From positions 16,234,501 to 16,298,500 of the forward strand of contig NC_088787.1 in the NCBI RefSeq assembly GCF_949628265.1: a stretch of DNA of 64,000 nt. The letters are read 5' to 3'. Under the pieces are notes generated by a model. That model saw only the letters and a list, made by a program, of their open reading frames with translations. It was not told the DNA's origin and made no database searches. Shown in pieces: positions 51,245-63,145 of this stretch; position 1 is the first letter of the stretch; every line of letters starts with the position of its first letter. The translations under genes and the position numbers were made by a program. The DNA comes from Cloeon dipterum (Eukaryota > Arthropoda > Insecta > Ephemeroptera > Baetidae).

Positions 51245-53877
51245 TCATTCTGTGTACAACCACCATTCCTTCTCATATCCTTCATGAACGTGCTCCAAAA
51301 GCACCTTGCGACGTCCGTCGCAGTATCTGGTAAATTAATAAAATTAGTTTAAAATCAGATTAAATAATAAAAATAATTTTTGTAACATTTTAGTAAGAGA
51401 GTAGACACACAACTACGGGTCAATTAATACCAAATTTAATGTATTTAAGTTAAGAGAAATAACTTAAACCCTGACTATATAGAAAGTAGAAACGCTTACC
51501 TGTACTTGTCCTGGACCTTTTGCTTGATGTCTGCCATGTTCTCTTGAGTGATATCTCTTTCCAAATACTCTGATAATATTTCTGTTGCACTCTCCAAGTC
51601 GCGTTGGTTATCCTGAAACCATTTTTTTGTAATACAAATACGTCAATACCAGATAAAAATACACACCTCAAAAATCACAGACTGATTGTTTTTCCTCAGG
51701 TAATAGGCAAAGACGTAAGTGTACATCAGTGTCTGCCTGCACTGGCACAAGATGTCCACGGCCTTTTTCAGGAACTGTACCTCAATCCACGACATGTTGT
51801 GCTGCTGCATCTCCTCCATTTTCTCCTTGATTGATGCATACAGCTTGTTTTCGAATTTCAAAGACTGCATATGGTTCATGTAGCGGTTGCAATAAAACAG
51901 GTAGCGCTGAAGGGCCGCCCTGGACTTCTCCTGAGCATCGCGAGCTGCCTTGGCTTCCTCTTCATCATAGCGATTGCAGTTGTACCTGGAAATGGAACAG
52001 CATTAAGTTTTTGAAAATAAAGAAACTTTTTTTTGACAAACTGTTTTTTAACAAGTATGCACTTTTTTATGGTGAGAATAAACAAGCAATAATTATCGTT
52101 ACATACCAGGAGGAACCATGAGGATCCCAGGGACCAAGGCAAACCCAGCAGAAGTCGGCTTTACAAGACTGATTCTTGCAAACCATGTGGTTGCATCCAC
52201 CATCTTTTTCAATTGTTACTTGGCATCTAGGACATTCCTGCAACTCAGCAAGTCAGTCTGACTGTTGTCAGCTTTATGTTGGTTTACCTTTGTATTTGCT
52301 GCAATCCAGTTGGAAGTTTCCGAATCATCATCACACTTCTTGATCCACTTCCGCAGCCAGTTGCACTTAACGGGATCGTGCCAATTCTCACCACACACAA
52401 AGCAAAAGGTGTGATTGCATTTGCAGGTTACTGGCCGACACTCCACGGTTGCAACTTTGATAGCGTTGTTGCAATCAGGGGAGGGACACCACCGCAATAA
52501 TCGGTTGCACTAAAATGTTTAAAATTTACATAGAGAAGACAAATATAACTAATGAGAGTACTTCAACAAAGCTATTGGTGATTAGGTGCTGGTACTTGAG
52601 CCGCACTTTAGAATCTCGCACCAGACGCATTACAGTGGCGTCATCCACTAGGATGTCACAGCCGTGGGCGGCACAAGCAATTGTCTGTCCAACTCCTTCT
52701 TCCATGATTTTTGTGGTCAAGTACTCGCCCCAACATTGCACACAAAATCTATGTCCACACTCTAAACCAGTCATCAAGTCGTTTTGCAGAACTTTGAAGC
52801 ATATTTCACACTCTTCTGCTGCAGAGGTTGAGGCCCTCCTTGTGGCAGGCTAAATTGTGGTTCATAGCAAATAATTTGAAAACTCTTAAAAATTACAACA
52901 ACTATATTGCATTTTAGTTTCCAATGGCAGATATTATTTTTCAACAACAGAACTATGTTTTCAAGATATTTAGGTACGTTGTAGCTCTTAAGAAAATATT
53001 TAATTTTAACACAGCCCAAAAACAACAATATAGATTCAGAACTTTCAGTTTAGTGAAGCGAGTTTCTAAAGGAAATTATTTTAATTGGAAAAATCATAAC
53101 TTTCAAACAAAAACATTTTCAGCTTAATAGGGCACTCCATGTTCATATTATTAAGGAGTGTAATAGAACGGTTTCTGTGAGTTTAACAAATTCAATTAAG
53201 TGTATATGCGCACACTACATACGCTTCAAAGCATATTTAGTATTTTAGAAGCGTATTTTTAAATTTGAAACAATTAGAAAATATAGCATGATTTAATTCA
53301 ATAACATTGATATCTACAAAAGTTGTGTACCTTTGCTTTAGATGGTCCCGTTTTTCTAAAAGGGCTAACAACCCTGGCTTCAGTAAAGAGCTGGTCTTGA
53401 TCATGGTTATCATAGTACTTCTCCATCAATTTTTCCTTGTCCCAGTTAAAATGATTTAAAAGAATTCTGGTAATAGTTGCAGGTATCTGTAAAAACGAAG
53501 ACAATTAATAAAAAGAATTAACAATCTTGGCCTAAATAACAACACCAAGGTCTCAATAATGTGTAACTAGGTTACACCTTTCCTCTAACCTGAAAGCGTT
53601 AGCATCCATTGCATCACAAAATGCAGCGATAAGTATCTATAAAATAAAATTTGACAATTCATACTTCTACAACGGTATTAACGTCCTTGATGCATTCGAC
53701 CATGTGGTTGACAATCTGTTCCGTCGACAAAACTTCGTACGGGTAATCTTCCACCTCGGAGGGTCGCTCCTTATGAGCATTGCCTTCTTCGTCCTCCATC
53801 GCAAAATCAACGTCGTCTCCGCTGGACTCGTTGCCAGAATCGACATCGTCATAAAGATTTTCTTCGTCCGAATCCAT
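51245..53877 (-). CDS. ari-1: Ariadne-1, RBR-type E3 ubiquitin ligase
   Basis: Eight exons: 53665-53877, 53331-53486, 52562-52849, 52288-52509, 52107-52237, 51667-51985, 51500-51612 and 51245-51326, giving 507 aa (Drosophila ari-1 about 503). The order is an acidic N-terminus, a UBA-like region ([20 protein letters not shown]), RING1 (CEICFKVL...[15 protein letters not shown]), the in-between-RING domain ([20 protein letters not shown]), RING2 ([19 protein letters not shown]) with the catalytic Cys in the CNHMVC motif, then the Ariadne helical domain ending [18 protein letters not shown] ligases pass ubiquitin through a Cys in RING2. Ariadne proteins work with UbcH7-type E2s and neddylated cullins, and the Ariadne domain is autoinhibitory. 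It is head-to-head with PARN. Confidence 0.97.
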
Positions 53878-54472
53878 GACTCTACAATGAAATCAGTTTT
53901 GCGTCTCTCACGAGAGATGCAAACCGTGCAAATTCGAAATTTTGAAGAAACTTTCACAATATAGATGGACGAGTGGTCGAGTGACGATGTTTAGTGCTGC
54001 GTGACGTCAGATATCAGGGATAGAAGACATGAAATAGCTTAGACAGTTTGCCAACCAAAACCAAGAAGAACTAAATTTAATTATTGTTTTAAAAGTGTTG
54101 TTTATTGTTTAATATTTTTACTCTTTAACAGAATTGCTAGCTTCACGATAAACCATTATACTATCCAAGAACAAAAAAAGATGACTAGTAAATATTGACA
54201 TAAATTATGTATGGCACAAAGTGTAAAATCTGGATAATGGATTGCTTTTAAGAAAAAAAATTATTATTATGTTGCCATCACTTGATCCGTGGTTACACCT
54301 TCACGCGGTTGAAGCAAAACACGCGTCACGCAGAAAACCGAACCACAGGACAGAATTCGGATGATGCGTTGCATGGCGGGCGGTGAGTGGCTAAAAATTG
54401 CACTCGCATCGCAGAATTAAAATTGGTGCCCTTTAAACTTATCCACAATTTTTGCTGATTCTACTAAAAATA
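53878..54472. promoter_or_regulatory. Shared 5' region between ariadne-1 and PARN
   Basis: 595 bp lie between the two divergent start codons, so this stretch should hold both promoters. I cannot assign individual elements. Confidence 0.5.
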
Positions 54473-57400
54473 ATGGAAGTTACAAGGTCTAGTAAGTATA
54501 TCATGATTATATACGTTTAATGTAAGCATTGATGTATATGTACATGTATTTCCTTTTTTTATTATTGGGCAATAAATTTTCCTGTCTTTATGATACGATC
54601 ATATTAAAATCATGGTGCGATAAGTCGCATTAAATTTCGAACAATATGTATATTATATTTTAATCATATTAACATATTATTAATTATATTGCAAGCACGC
54701 CTGATCAAGTTAGCAAGCTGTCCTTTGTATGTGTATGATAGATATACATACACGTAAGTTACTCGGTAGCATTTTTTTGCGAGCTGATACGTTGAACCAA
54801 AGTTATAGAGTTTGTATGTATGTACATTCAAAATTGATGAAATTCTTTGGTATGTATGTATCATAATATATAAACTACGCCCGAGTACCATTAAGTTATG
54901 AACCGCAACTGCAAGAAATTTCAACCTCAAGGTTCTTACATTACATGCATTGCATGTATACATAGTTCACATTTTCGCAATGGCTATATATGTATTTATA
55001 TAATATGGTTGTACTACACACATAGTACCTGCTAGATATTTTTATATCTCCCTTGCCTTCTTCTAAGAACGAACAGCCATGTGAAGCAAACACAATAAGT
55101 GAAACTGTTGAATTGTGTTTTTCATTAGGGCGAATAATAATATGGAATTTCCTTGAAGAATTTTCTTCATATGATAATATATTTTCATCTCTTATTTACA
55201 TACTAAAATATTGAAGTCATTATCTTCTCCCATTTTGTATTTTGTCTTAAAGAAAAATAATTATTAATTAAAAGAGTCCAGCCAATTCAGGAGAATAATC
55301 AGCTGATGTGCTTGTTAAGAGTTCTTTTATTGCATCGAAGGACTCTTTAATCCATTGATTAATTCATATAATTTTTGTGGTTTGTATTTTTTATACATTC
55401 ATATTCAATCCTTCTTCACTTAACCTCAATTAAAAAGAAAAGAAAATCAATAACCTGCTTCCTATAACTTACTTTCATTGAATTCACAGGGCTCAATTCT
55501 TACTTAAATAGTATGTTTGGAGTTTGGATTGAATATGAATGTATAAAAAATACAAATAAAAAATATTTTTTTTCTATCACATCAATGAAAATTTATGTTA
55601 TTTCAGATTTTAAATCGGTGCTTCCACAAGTCCGAGATGCCATTGAGGATTCCGCTTTCATCAGCTTTGACACCGAATTCACAGGACTGAACATTAAAGA
55701 TGTACCTTCAGTTGGACCTTATGACACAGCAGCCGAAGCCTATGAAAAGCTTAAGCAATGCGCTAGCTTTTCAATTATTCAGTTCGGCCTATGTACTTTT
55801 CACGAAGGCAGTGATGGAAGGCAATCCAAATTTGATAATTTGCTCAAACATTGCATTAACAAATTCTTGTCCTTAGGCTGACACACAGAGCCTACAATTT
55901 CTACACTATCCCTACACATGAGACTTTTCTTTGTCAGACAGAAAGTCTGAAGTTCTTGGTCAATCACGGAATGGATCTGAACAAGGTTTTCAAAGAAGGT
56001 ATTTCTATTAGAATATAGATCGCAGTTGGACCATTTGAAATGACTTGGATGTTTAAGGTATAACTAGCTTGAAGAATGAAGATCGAGCTGCAAAGCTTGC
56101 TGGCTTAGAGGAAAAGCTCAAAGGAGTCAGAGAGGGAGTTGCTAAACAAACAATCCAAAATTTGCAAGCAAATGACGGGCAGAAGGAAGTGCTTGCTGCT
56201 GCTAAGTAGAGATTTGTAATATTAAATTTGTTCGTTTTATTCGCTTATGTTCTCTACTTTAGAAACAAAATCAAGGACTTCCTTGCTTGTGAAGAAGAGG
56301 AAGAACTCCCTCTTGGAAACTTGAACTCATTCCAACGTCTTCTTTTGTATCAAATGGTGCAAAGTGATTTTGATGAAAAGGTTTTCCTTATTACCCGACG
56401 AGCTGAGAGTCGGAACGCGTCACTATTTGCATACAAGGGAGGACATTCAGAGAAGATCAGGAGAGAGGAAGATCAAATCAAAAGTGACATTGAAGAACTC
56501 CAGGAAGGTTGCGGGATGAATGCTATTCTGAGTGCAATTAAAAACTCTGTAAGTTACTTTGATCCTATTCTTCTTCTCGAGTTAAAGATCTGGTTTGTCT
56601 TTTTCAGGGGAAAATAGTTGTTGGACACAACATGCTTTTAGACGTAATTCACACACTTCACCAGTTCACTGATAACGTCCCTGATGATTTAAATCAATTC
56701 AAAAAGCTGGTTCTCTCTGCATTTCCAAGGTGGACTCTACACATATCTGTAACTTGAATTAATAATGGCTTCAATTTCCAGACTGATAGATACAAAAACC
56801 TTAGCTACTCAAACCCAAATAGCTGAAAAATTGGAAAGTTCTGCTTTGGAGCCCATGGTCAAATGTCTTCAACAACATCCATTTAATCTTACTGATGCAG
56901 GTACGTCTTCGCATTAATGCTGTTGATCTTGACTAACATAATATGGTTCTCTTAGATCCTGTGAATGGCTGTGCAGGATATACCGTTAATGGGAACCTTG
57001 CCCATGAAGCAGGCTATGATGCTTACCTGACGGGGCTCTGCTTTGTGACAATGCTGAAATATTTGGGTAAAACATATTTGGGTAGTATTTATCTTAATTA
57101 AATCCAATTTTTCATTAGACGCTGGCAATACTGATTTCACAGTCAAAACGGCCTCTCCTGTTGTGCTTCAACCTCACATGAACAAGTATAATTTTTTTAT
57201 TATAATGTATAAATTCATTTATTAATTTTCTAGGATTCCGTATGTGTTCTATGGGAATCCTCCAGTCTATCTTGATCTAGAGAGGGATGAACGTAAGAGC
57301 TGAAGTCGTAAAGTTGATTTTGCATTTTAAGTGTTTTCCAAATTTTTAGCTGTTGTCAATCGAGACCATGTGTTTCACATGCTAGTTCCCACACATTGGA

Positions 57401-57953
57401 ACAGTGGTGACGTTTCCAAACTGTATAGTCCGTATGGTGAGTGCATCTGCATTATAACAAATGCTAAATTGGTTCATGGACACTTTTTTTAAGGAGGAGC
57501 CAAAATTTCCTGGATCAACAACAGGGAATGTTATGTAGCTCTGAATAAGAAGTGTGAAGCAAAGAAAGTCAAAACTATCATTGGAAAAGCTTCAGCTGCA
57601 TCCAAGAACTTCTCTTTGCAGACACTTGCCAGCTACAAGCAAGAGAAAAAAAATGAAAACAAGAGAAGACGAGGTGATTCTGACAGAGCCATCGACAAAC
57701 AAGCCAGCAAGAAGCAAAAGGGTAATAAAAACAGCAATCGTATTTTCCGAGTCATGGAGGAACTGTACATCTAGTTCCGATGCATGCGTCCTTTAGTTTT
57801 AAAGCCTCCCATTCGCCTCAAAAGAAACAAAACAGGAATTATTTCGCAGGTGACAAAGAAAGAGACTCTCCACCAAGAGCAGTGAGCCCATTTGAAAGTG
57901 CTTCATGGAGTGATGATAGTTCCAGCAGTGAAAAGTCCATGCAAAATGGCTGA
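54473..57953 (+). CDS. PARN: PARN, poly(A)-specific ribonuclease (deadenylase)
   Basis: 13 exons: 54473-54491, 55607-55820, 55877-55998, 56058-56205, 56263-56548, 56608-56729, 56782-56900, 56956-57066, 57119-57185, 57234-57292, 57350-57436, 57494-57721, 57850-57953, giving 561 aa (human 639). The start is a 19-nt exon encoding MEVTRS; spliced, it gives MEVTRSNFKS, matching human MEIIRSNFKS. The four DEDD catalytic acids are present: Asp and Glu in SFDTEFTGL, Asp in GHNMLLDVIHT, and Asp in HEAGYDAYLTG. An R3H-like region and an RRM (KISWINNRECYVAL) follow, then a Lys- and Ser-rich tail. PARN trims poly(A) and oligoadenylated tails of mRNA, snoRNA and telomerase RNA. Intron 2 begins with GC. 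Intron 1 (1,115 bp) contains a perfect inverted repeat. Confidence 0.95.
55381..55411. repeat. Left arm of a perfect 31-bp inverted repeat in PARN intron 1
   Basis: It matches the reverse complement of 55526-55556 at all 31 positions; the arms are separated by 114 bp. Confidence 0.95.
55526..55556. repeat. Right arm of a perfect 31-bp inverted repeat in PARN intron 1
   Basis: Partner of 55381-55411. It ends 50 bp before the first base of PARN exon 2, so a hairpin in the pre-mRNA would sit beside the branch point and acceptor. Confidence 0.95.
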
Positions 57954-58404
57954 AAAGTATTTTTGTTTGTGATGCAATGTTTTTAAGATCCATTTTTAAC
58001 TGAATGTAGTGAATGTGAAATTTCATTTTTAGTGACAACAGCTTCAAGTTGGCAAAACTGTTGCAATGTCCAAATTGTTCCAAGCTGAAGGTGAAAATGC
58101 AAGTTAATACATTGTTCTAGTTTCTTTAAAATTGTCTATGCCTGTTTTTTTCCAAGAATACCACGCAATCAGGTCTACCATTATCACTTGCAAGCAAAGT
58201 TGACCTTCCATAAGATAAATCGCTGATGCAAGTCACTGGGGACGTAGCTTGTTCAATGTTTACAGATTGATAACACTTGACATACAAATATCCATTGCAA
58301 GTATAGTCTAGCCACATAAATATCGTTAGGCTGCACCAAAGGCATTACTTGCATAGTCAAACCTTTAGCGGCTACACGTCAAGAGCCTTTTATGCTGCCC
58401 CAAG

Positions 58405-59150
58405 ATGGGAGATGCAACCAACAATCATTCAACCGAACCTGTAGTTGTTGTTACGGGTTTTGGTCCATTTGGTCACCACAAGATAAACGCCAGCTGGGAG
58501 GCTGTCAAAATGTTGCATCAGTTGGATACCGAAAATGATCTGAAAATCAAGTTAGTCACTTTGGAAATCCCAGTTGAATACAACTTTGTTGAGTCTGAAA
58601 TCCCCAAGATTTGGGACAAGTATCAACCTGAGGTAATGATTTAACTTAGCGAAACTTATTAATATTAAAAATTAACTTCTTCAGTTAGTGGTGCATGTAG
58701 GAGTTTCCAGCGTAGCTTCTGCTATCACGCTAGAAACTCAAGCACACAAATCGGGATACAAACAAGCCGACATTAGTGAGAGACTTCCAACTCTTGGTTC
58801 GAACTGTCTTTGCGATGAAGAATGCCTTACTACTAAACTAGATGTACCTGCGATTAGCCTGTCTGTGACCTTAAATGAAGGCCTACCTGTTTGCGTTTCT
58901 AAGGATGCAGGAAGGTTAGCATTATCATGATTAACTATTTTCTTTGCACCATTATAAAATGAAATCCTTTTTTGCCACCAGATACCTCTGCGAGTTTTCA
59001 TACTTTACCTCTCTAAGTCAAGATGAGTCGAGAGCGAGAGCCATTTTTATCCACGTTCCAGAGTTGAATAAGCCGTACTCAGCCAGTGATTTGGCAAAAG
59101 GTATCAAGGGAGTGATCCGCGAGATCCTTATTCGCAGAAAACAGAATTGA
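58405..59150 (+). CDS. PGPEP1: Pyroglutamyl-peptidase I (cysteine peptidase C15)
   Basis: Three exons, 58405-58632, 58685-58914 and 58982-59150, giving 208 aa (human 209). The enzyme removes N-terminal pyroglutamate from peptides in the cytosol. The N-terminus has the family motif VTGFGPFGHHKINASW. The catalytic triad is visible: Glu in AITLETQAH, Cys in GRYLCEFSYFTSL and His in AIFIHVPEL. The stretch between the Glu region and the Cys motif is the least conserved part and carries extra Cys residues (NCLCDEEC), but no key residue is missing. The start is the first ATG before the motif. The gene is convergent with BCCIP, with 92 bp between the stop codons. Confidence 0.95.
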
Positions 59151-59207
59151 ACCGCATTGTTAGTAGATACTTTCTGCTATTTTCTTAATTGGATGCGATC
59201 CTTATAA

Positions 59208-59229
59208 AATAAAAAAAACATATTTTATT
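59208..59229. terminator. Opposed polyadenylation signals of PGPEP1 and BCCIP
   Basis: A plus-strand AATAAA (59208-59213) follows PGPEP1. A minus-strand AATAAA (59224-59229) follows BCCIP, and a second one (59242-59247) overlaps the BCCIP stop. With 10 bp between the facing signals the two mRNAs are expected to overlap at their 3' ends. Confidence 0.65.
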
Positions 59230-59242
59230 AATGATGGAAAAT

Positions 59243-60019
59243 TTATTGCCCTGCTCGCAAAGTGTCGATCAGATGCTCAAATACATGTGCTGGGAAAATC
59301 ATAACCCGTCTGTAAGGGACTTGCCCACACTGCTTCATTTCCTCGTCAATGGATGATGCATCTTCTGCCTGAAGAGGAAATTCAAACTCATATTCAGTTT
59401 TGCCTTTTAGAAATTCCTCTTCCTCGTTCACCCACTCGTCCAAGACTTCATTTTCAATTTCCACTTTGTTAATTTTGGCAATCAGCACAAAATGAGTGAA
59501 GGCAAATGGCATCTTCTTATTTACTGCCGATTGCAGTTCCTTCTTCAAATTGAAGAAGATGGGAGGTGCAATGGTTTGTGGAATGTTGACAAACCTTTCA
59601 TTGATCAAGAGCCCTAACTTGCAAGGCTTCTCAGCGAGGAGATTTGCAATGAGTGCATCATTTCTACCATGTTTCTCAGCCAGTGTAAGTAGCAGTTCCT
59701 TGAGCTGTTTTACACATGGAAAACGTTCACGCTCAGCAAGTGACACCACAGTTGTTACACCGAGAAGGGTGATCTCTTCCAAAGTATCATCATCGTCGTC
59801 ATCGTCATCAGTCCCTGGCATGGTGTCACAATCTTCGACAATCACGCTGCCCACGTAATTTTGTTCAATGACCAGGTCGGTCAAATTGCTGACATCAACA
59901 TCAGTGTGGGGTAGGAGCTGAGAAGAAAGGAGAGTCCGAATTCCATGAAAGTCAGAGTCTTCAGCGCATCTGCCCATCACATCAAATTTAATGGTTTCTA
60001 AATTACCAATTCTGTCCAT
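59243..60019 (-). CDS. BCCIP: BCCIP homologue (BRCA2- and p21-interacting protein family)
   Basis: One coding exon of 258 aa from the ATG at 60019. A splice acceptor (CACAG) lies 9 bp upstream, so there is at least one more exon, probably 5' UTR. The motif LTDLVIEQNYVGSVI matches human LTDLLIQQNHIGSVI. An Asp run encoded by GAY codons follows, then LGLLINERFVNIPQTIAPP (human GLLLSERFINVPPQIALP) and the C-terminal RVMIFPAHVFEHLID. BCCIP/Bcp1 proteins are nuclear; yeast Bcp1 acts in export and as a chaperone of ribosomal protein uL14, and the human protein is linked to DNA repair and to 60S assembly. It is shorter than human BCCIP, mainly at the acidic N-terminus. Confidence 0.88.
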   Translation of the reverse strand: MDRIGNLETIKFDVMGRCAEDSDFHGIRTLLSSQLLPHTDVDVSNLTDLVIEQNYVGSVIVEDCDTMPGTDDDDDDDDTLEEITLLGVTTVVSLAERERFPCVKQLKELLLTLAEKHGRNDALIANLLAEKPCKLGLLINERFVNIPQTIAPPIFFNLKKELQSAVNKKMPFAFTHFVLIAKINKVEIENEVLDEWVNEEEEFLKGKTEYEFEFPLQAEDASSIDEEMKQCGQVPYRRVMIFPAHVFEHLIDTLRAGQ

Positions 60020-63000
60020 TCTGAGTTTCTGTGAAAAAGAAAAATAAACCAATTACCTACGATGATAATTAACTCAACACTTAAAAATAAATGTATGTAC
60101 TTAGGGGTGACATGCATGGTTTTTTATCTAAATAAAAGGTATGCAGATATTATGTTTTCTCACACAAGAACGATTCTATTATGTAGGAATATGTACCTAA
60201 ATATTTAACTCAAAGATCATAAAAGGTTTACTCAGTTATAGGCGTTATTATTGGTGATAAATTTGAAATATTAAAAAAAAACAAGAAGCATTCAACTTAC
60301 TTTAATATTCTATTACATACATATATATGTATATATACGAGCAAGTTGCAAAATTATTACGACAACGTGCGCGTCCTTACATAAATCACGAACAAATCAA
60401 ACTCTTCAGTCACGAGTTAATGTATTGATAAGTCCAAAGTTGAAAAGAATATTGGTGCGATGCACGTGGTTGCACTGACTGAATTGATGATTGTGTCGAT
60501 GTTGAACATACAGATGTGAAATTTTATTCCAAACAAAACAAACGACTGACAATGAGTAAGAAAATTAGGTTGTCAGCCTTGCAACTGTGCAGTATGCCGC
60601 AGTGCTGGGAACATGAACGTGCCTGCAGTCGTCAGGCCCCAACTGGGCCTGAAGCCTGAAGTGAAGCAGCCTGCAGCGATCTGTCAACAGAGTTGAGAGT
60701 TGAAGAATTTTACACCCACCCCCTTTCCACTCACAATTACCATCACTCTGAAAATCTGAATCTGTTTTCGTTTTGCTGTGTGTGATAGTAGTTATGCTGT
60801 TACATGCCACATATTCATGGCATTTTGAATGGGAAAGATGCAACGACAGAATGTAACCGTAAGGGATGATTATCTATTAATTTTGTTTTAATATGAAGTG
60901 GATAATCTGTTTATATAATATGTAGATAAATTGATTGACTGTTTTCCAAAATGAATCCCTAATATGTACATACATTATTTGATATATGTATGTAATCAAC
61001 TAACTTTAAATGCAAACCTCATTTCATACAATACATTTTACATACAACATTCATAATTATTCTATCTCAAGAACACAGCATAAAACTGATCGCTGTTTCT
61101 TTACAGGAATCAAGATTAATCATAGCCGTGGTTAATCGTAAGAATATCAACATACACAACCTAAGACTTCACTCTTTCCAGCAACATGAGCAACACCAGT
61201 ACCAGTAAAGTGTGAGTACTACATAATATAGAGCTTTCTTACCCTGTTGTATGTAAAAGCTTAAAAATACACTTATAATGTTGTGTGATGTATTAATAGT
61301 TAGTATGTTGATGTTTTACTTCCGTTTCAAGTTATTTTTATTACTGATTTCTGATTTAATTTGGTTCATGCCAAATTTAGATAGTTCATAATATTTTGTG
61401 CCTTTTATTGCTTGCAGACTGTAACCAAAATAATTATTTTTTTGTATGTGTTAAAGTGTTAATAATATTTGTAATCACGTTAGCGAGTTCTTCGCATAAT
61501 ATAATATATACTATTTATTTGATAACGATTTATTTTCATCTTTTTATGTTAAATTGTATGGAAGGTTTTGTGTAAAGAATTAAATTTGGTTTCAACTTCG
61601 TCAGAGTGGGAAAAACGAATTCATAAACTTTGAAAGCAGATAAAACCAATGAGAAGTCAATGTCTGTTAACCACACCATAATTCAGAGCATATCTTAATA
61701 TTCTATTGAAATGAAATTAACATGTCTAGACAATATTTTTCCAAGGCAATATGGCATAAAATACACCAAACAAGCACACATAACTGAAAAACCGAATTAT
61801 TTTCCGCCTTTGTATCGTCAGTGCACTTAACTACTATTGTGCCTAAGTATATTTCTTGCAATGATAGGGGTCAGGAATTTTGATCATATTTGCTAAACTT
61901 TGGCGTGAAAAATTAAATTGCGACCCAAAAGCCATAGAGCTGGGGAATTGGCAGCCAATAGAAACCTGGCGAAATTGAAGTGTCTAGAGATTATATTATC
62001 TGTTCTCATTTGAAAGTGAAATGTCACGGGAAATAATATTATTTTTGCTGGTGAATTTAATACACAAAGATAACACTTGCAAATTGATTGAGCAAATGAA
62101 TTTGGTGCTATATTTCCTTTATGTTGCGTATACATATTTCAATTCACAGCAAATTATTCAACAAATAGATAATAGTCAAAAGTTTAACTCATTTAGTATT
62201 TTAAAGTACTAGTTGACAAGACTTTCTTGGTTTATCATTCTCATTAGCGGGAAGTTTTAATGTCTTATTTGGAAAGACCTACAGTGCCAAAGGCATAAGG
62301 CTAAATTCATCAAAACGTGCCTCGTGTATGCTGAATTTTCACTGCCTTATGAATTTTCGTATCATTAGGATTCTGCAAAAATCCACGATTATGGCCTTAT
62401 TAATTCGGCTCTCTGAACCACATCCCCTTCTTTGGGACCACCAAACTGATTAGCAATCGCCAAGAAATACTTTTATATTTATGCTCCGCATAAGCTGACC
62501 TCAACCGATAAATGAAGAACGGGTTTAATGAAGAATCGAAAAACTGGTTATTTTTCTCGTAGCGACCAAAAGCCGTCTTTTTATTGCTCAACAAGTGTCT
62601 ACTTTTGCCCAAAGCCCTATTTCATATAAAATAGTAAATAAAAAATCTTTACATTTTAGCACAAGGAAAATACAAGCAAACGTCATAGTTTCTCAAACAA
62701 TTGATCCACACCATATTATTTGCAAAGTCCTGAAATGTAAGTAATGTTGACATTGAAAATAAAGTTTGGCTGCATTCTCGAAGGTTCATGCTCTTGATAA
62801 AAATTCCCAAATTCCATCCCGCTGGGTATAATGACATTTCAAAAACTCAATGACAATTACCTCCACCACAAGTCTTTTTCTGAGATATTTTCCGCTAGGA
62901 AAACCTTTCGCTAATCAAACGAATATGGTTAATGGTTTTAGCATGTTGTGATTGCTACATCATGCTTGCTTGATTGTGGAAGACCATTTTTTAACAGGTT

Positions 63001-63145
63001 TTAAATGGTAATTTCGGTAATTTCCTTCCCTGACCACATTACTAAATAATATATCTTAGGGTGCAGGGTATGAATTGTATTTTGATGCTCTAATTTTCGC
63101 ATTGAACCTTGTTTGGAATTTACGTTGAGGTTAATCTTGCACTGA
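60020..63145. other. Intergenic or intronic DNA without a confident gene
   Basis: About 3.1 kb, AT-rich, with CATATATATG-type microsatellite at about 60310-60340. The BCCIP promoter must be at the left side. No exon with family similarity is seen. Confidence 0.5.
61186..61211 (+). CDS. Possible first coding exon of a gene running off the right edge
   Basis: ATGAGCAACACCAGT... encodes MSNTSTSKV and is followed by a consensus donor (GTGAGT at 61212). A polypyrimidine tract plus CAG precedes it. No continuation was found before the end of the window, so this rests only on a start and a donor and may be chance. Confidence 0.18.

Larger units (their letters stand above)
54492..55606 (+). other. 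PARN intron 1, rich in TATG/CATA microsatellite
   Basis: AT-rich DNA with many interspersed GTATGTATGTA-like runs between about 54500 and 55030, then the inverted repeat described separately. No coding exon is needed here: the exon 1 donor (A|GTAAGT) joins directly to exon 2. Confidence 0.7.

Noticed and set aside
55513-55881. Open frame that would start PARN with MFGVWIEYEC
   Set aside because: The upstream part is intron 1, including an arm of the inverted repeat. The spliced start MEVTRSNFKS matches the PARN family, and the downstream end runs into the GC-AG intron.
61811-61821. TCGTCAG preceded by TTTC on the plus strand, a possible minus-strand hammerhead
   Set aside because: The intervening bases do not form a stem II and there is no pairing for stem I.
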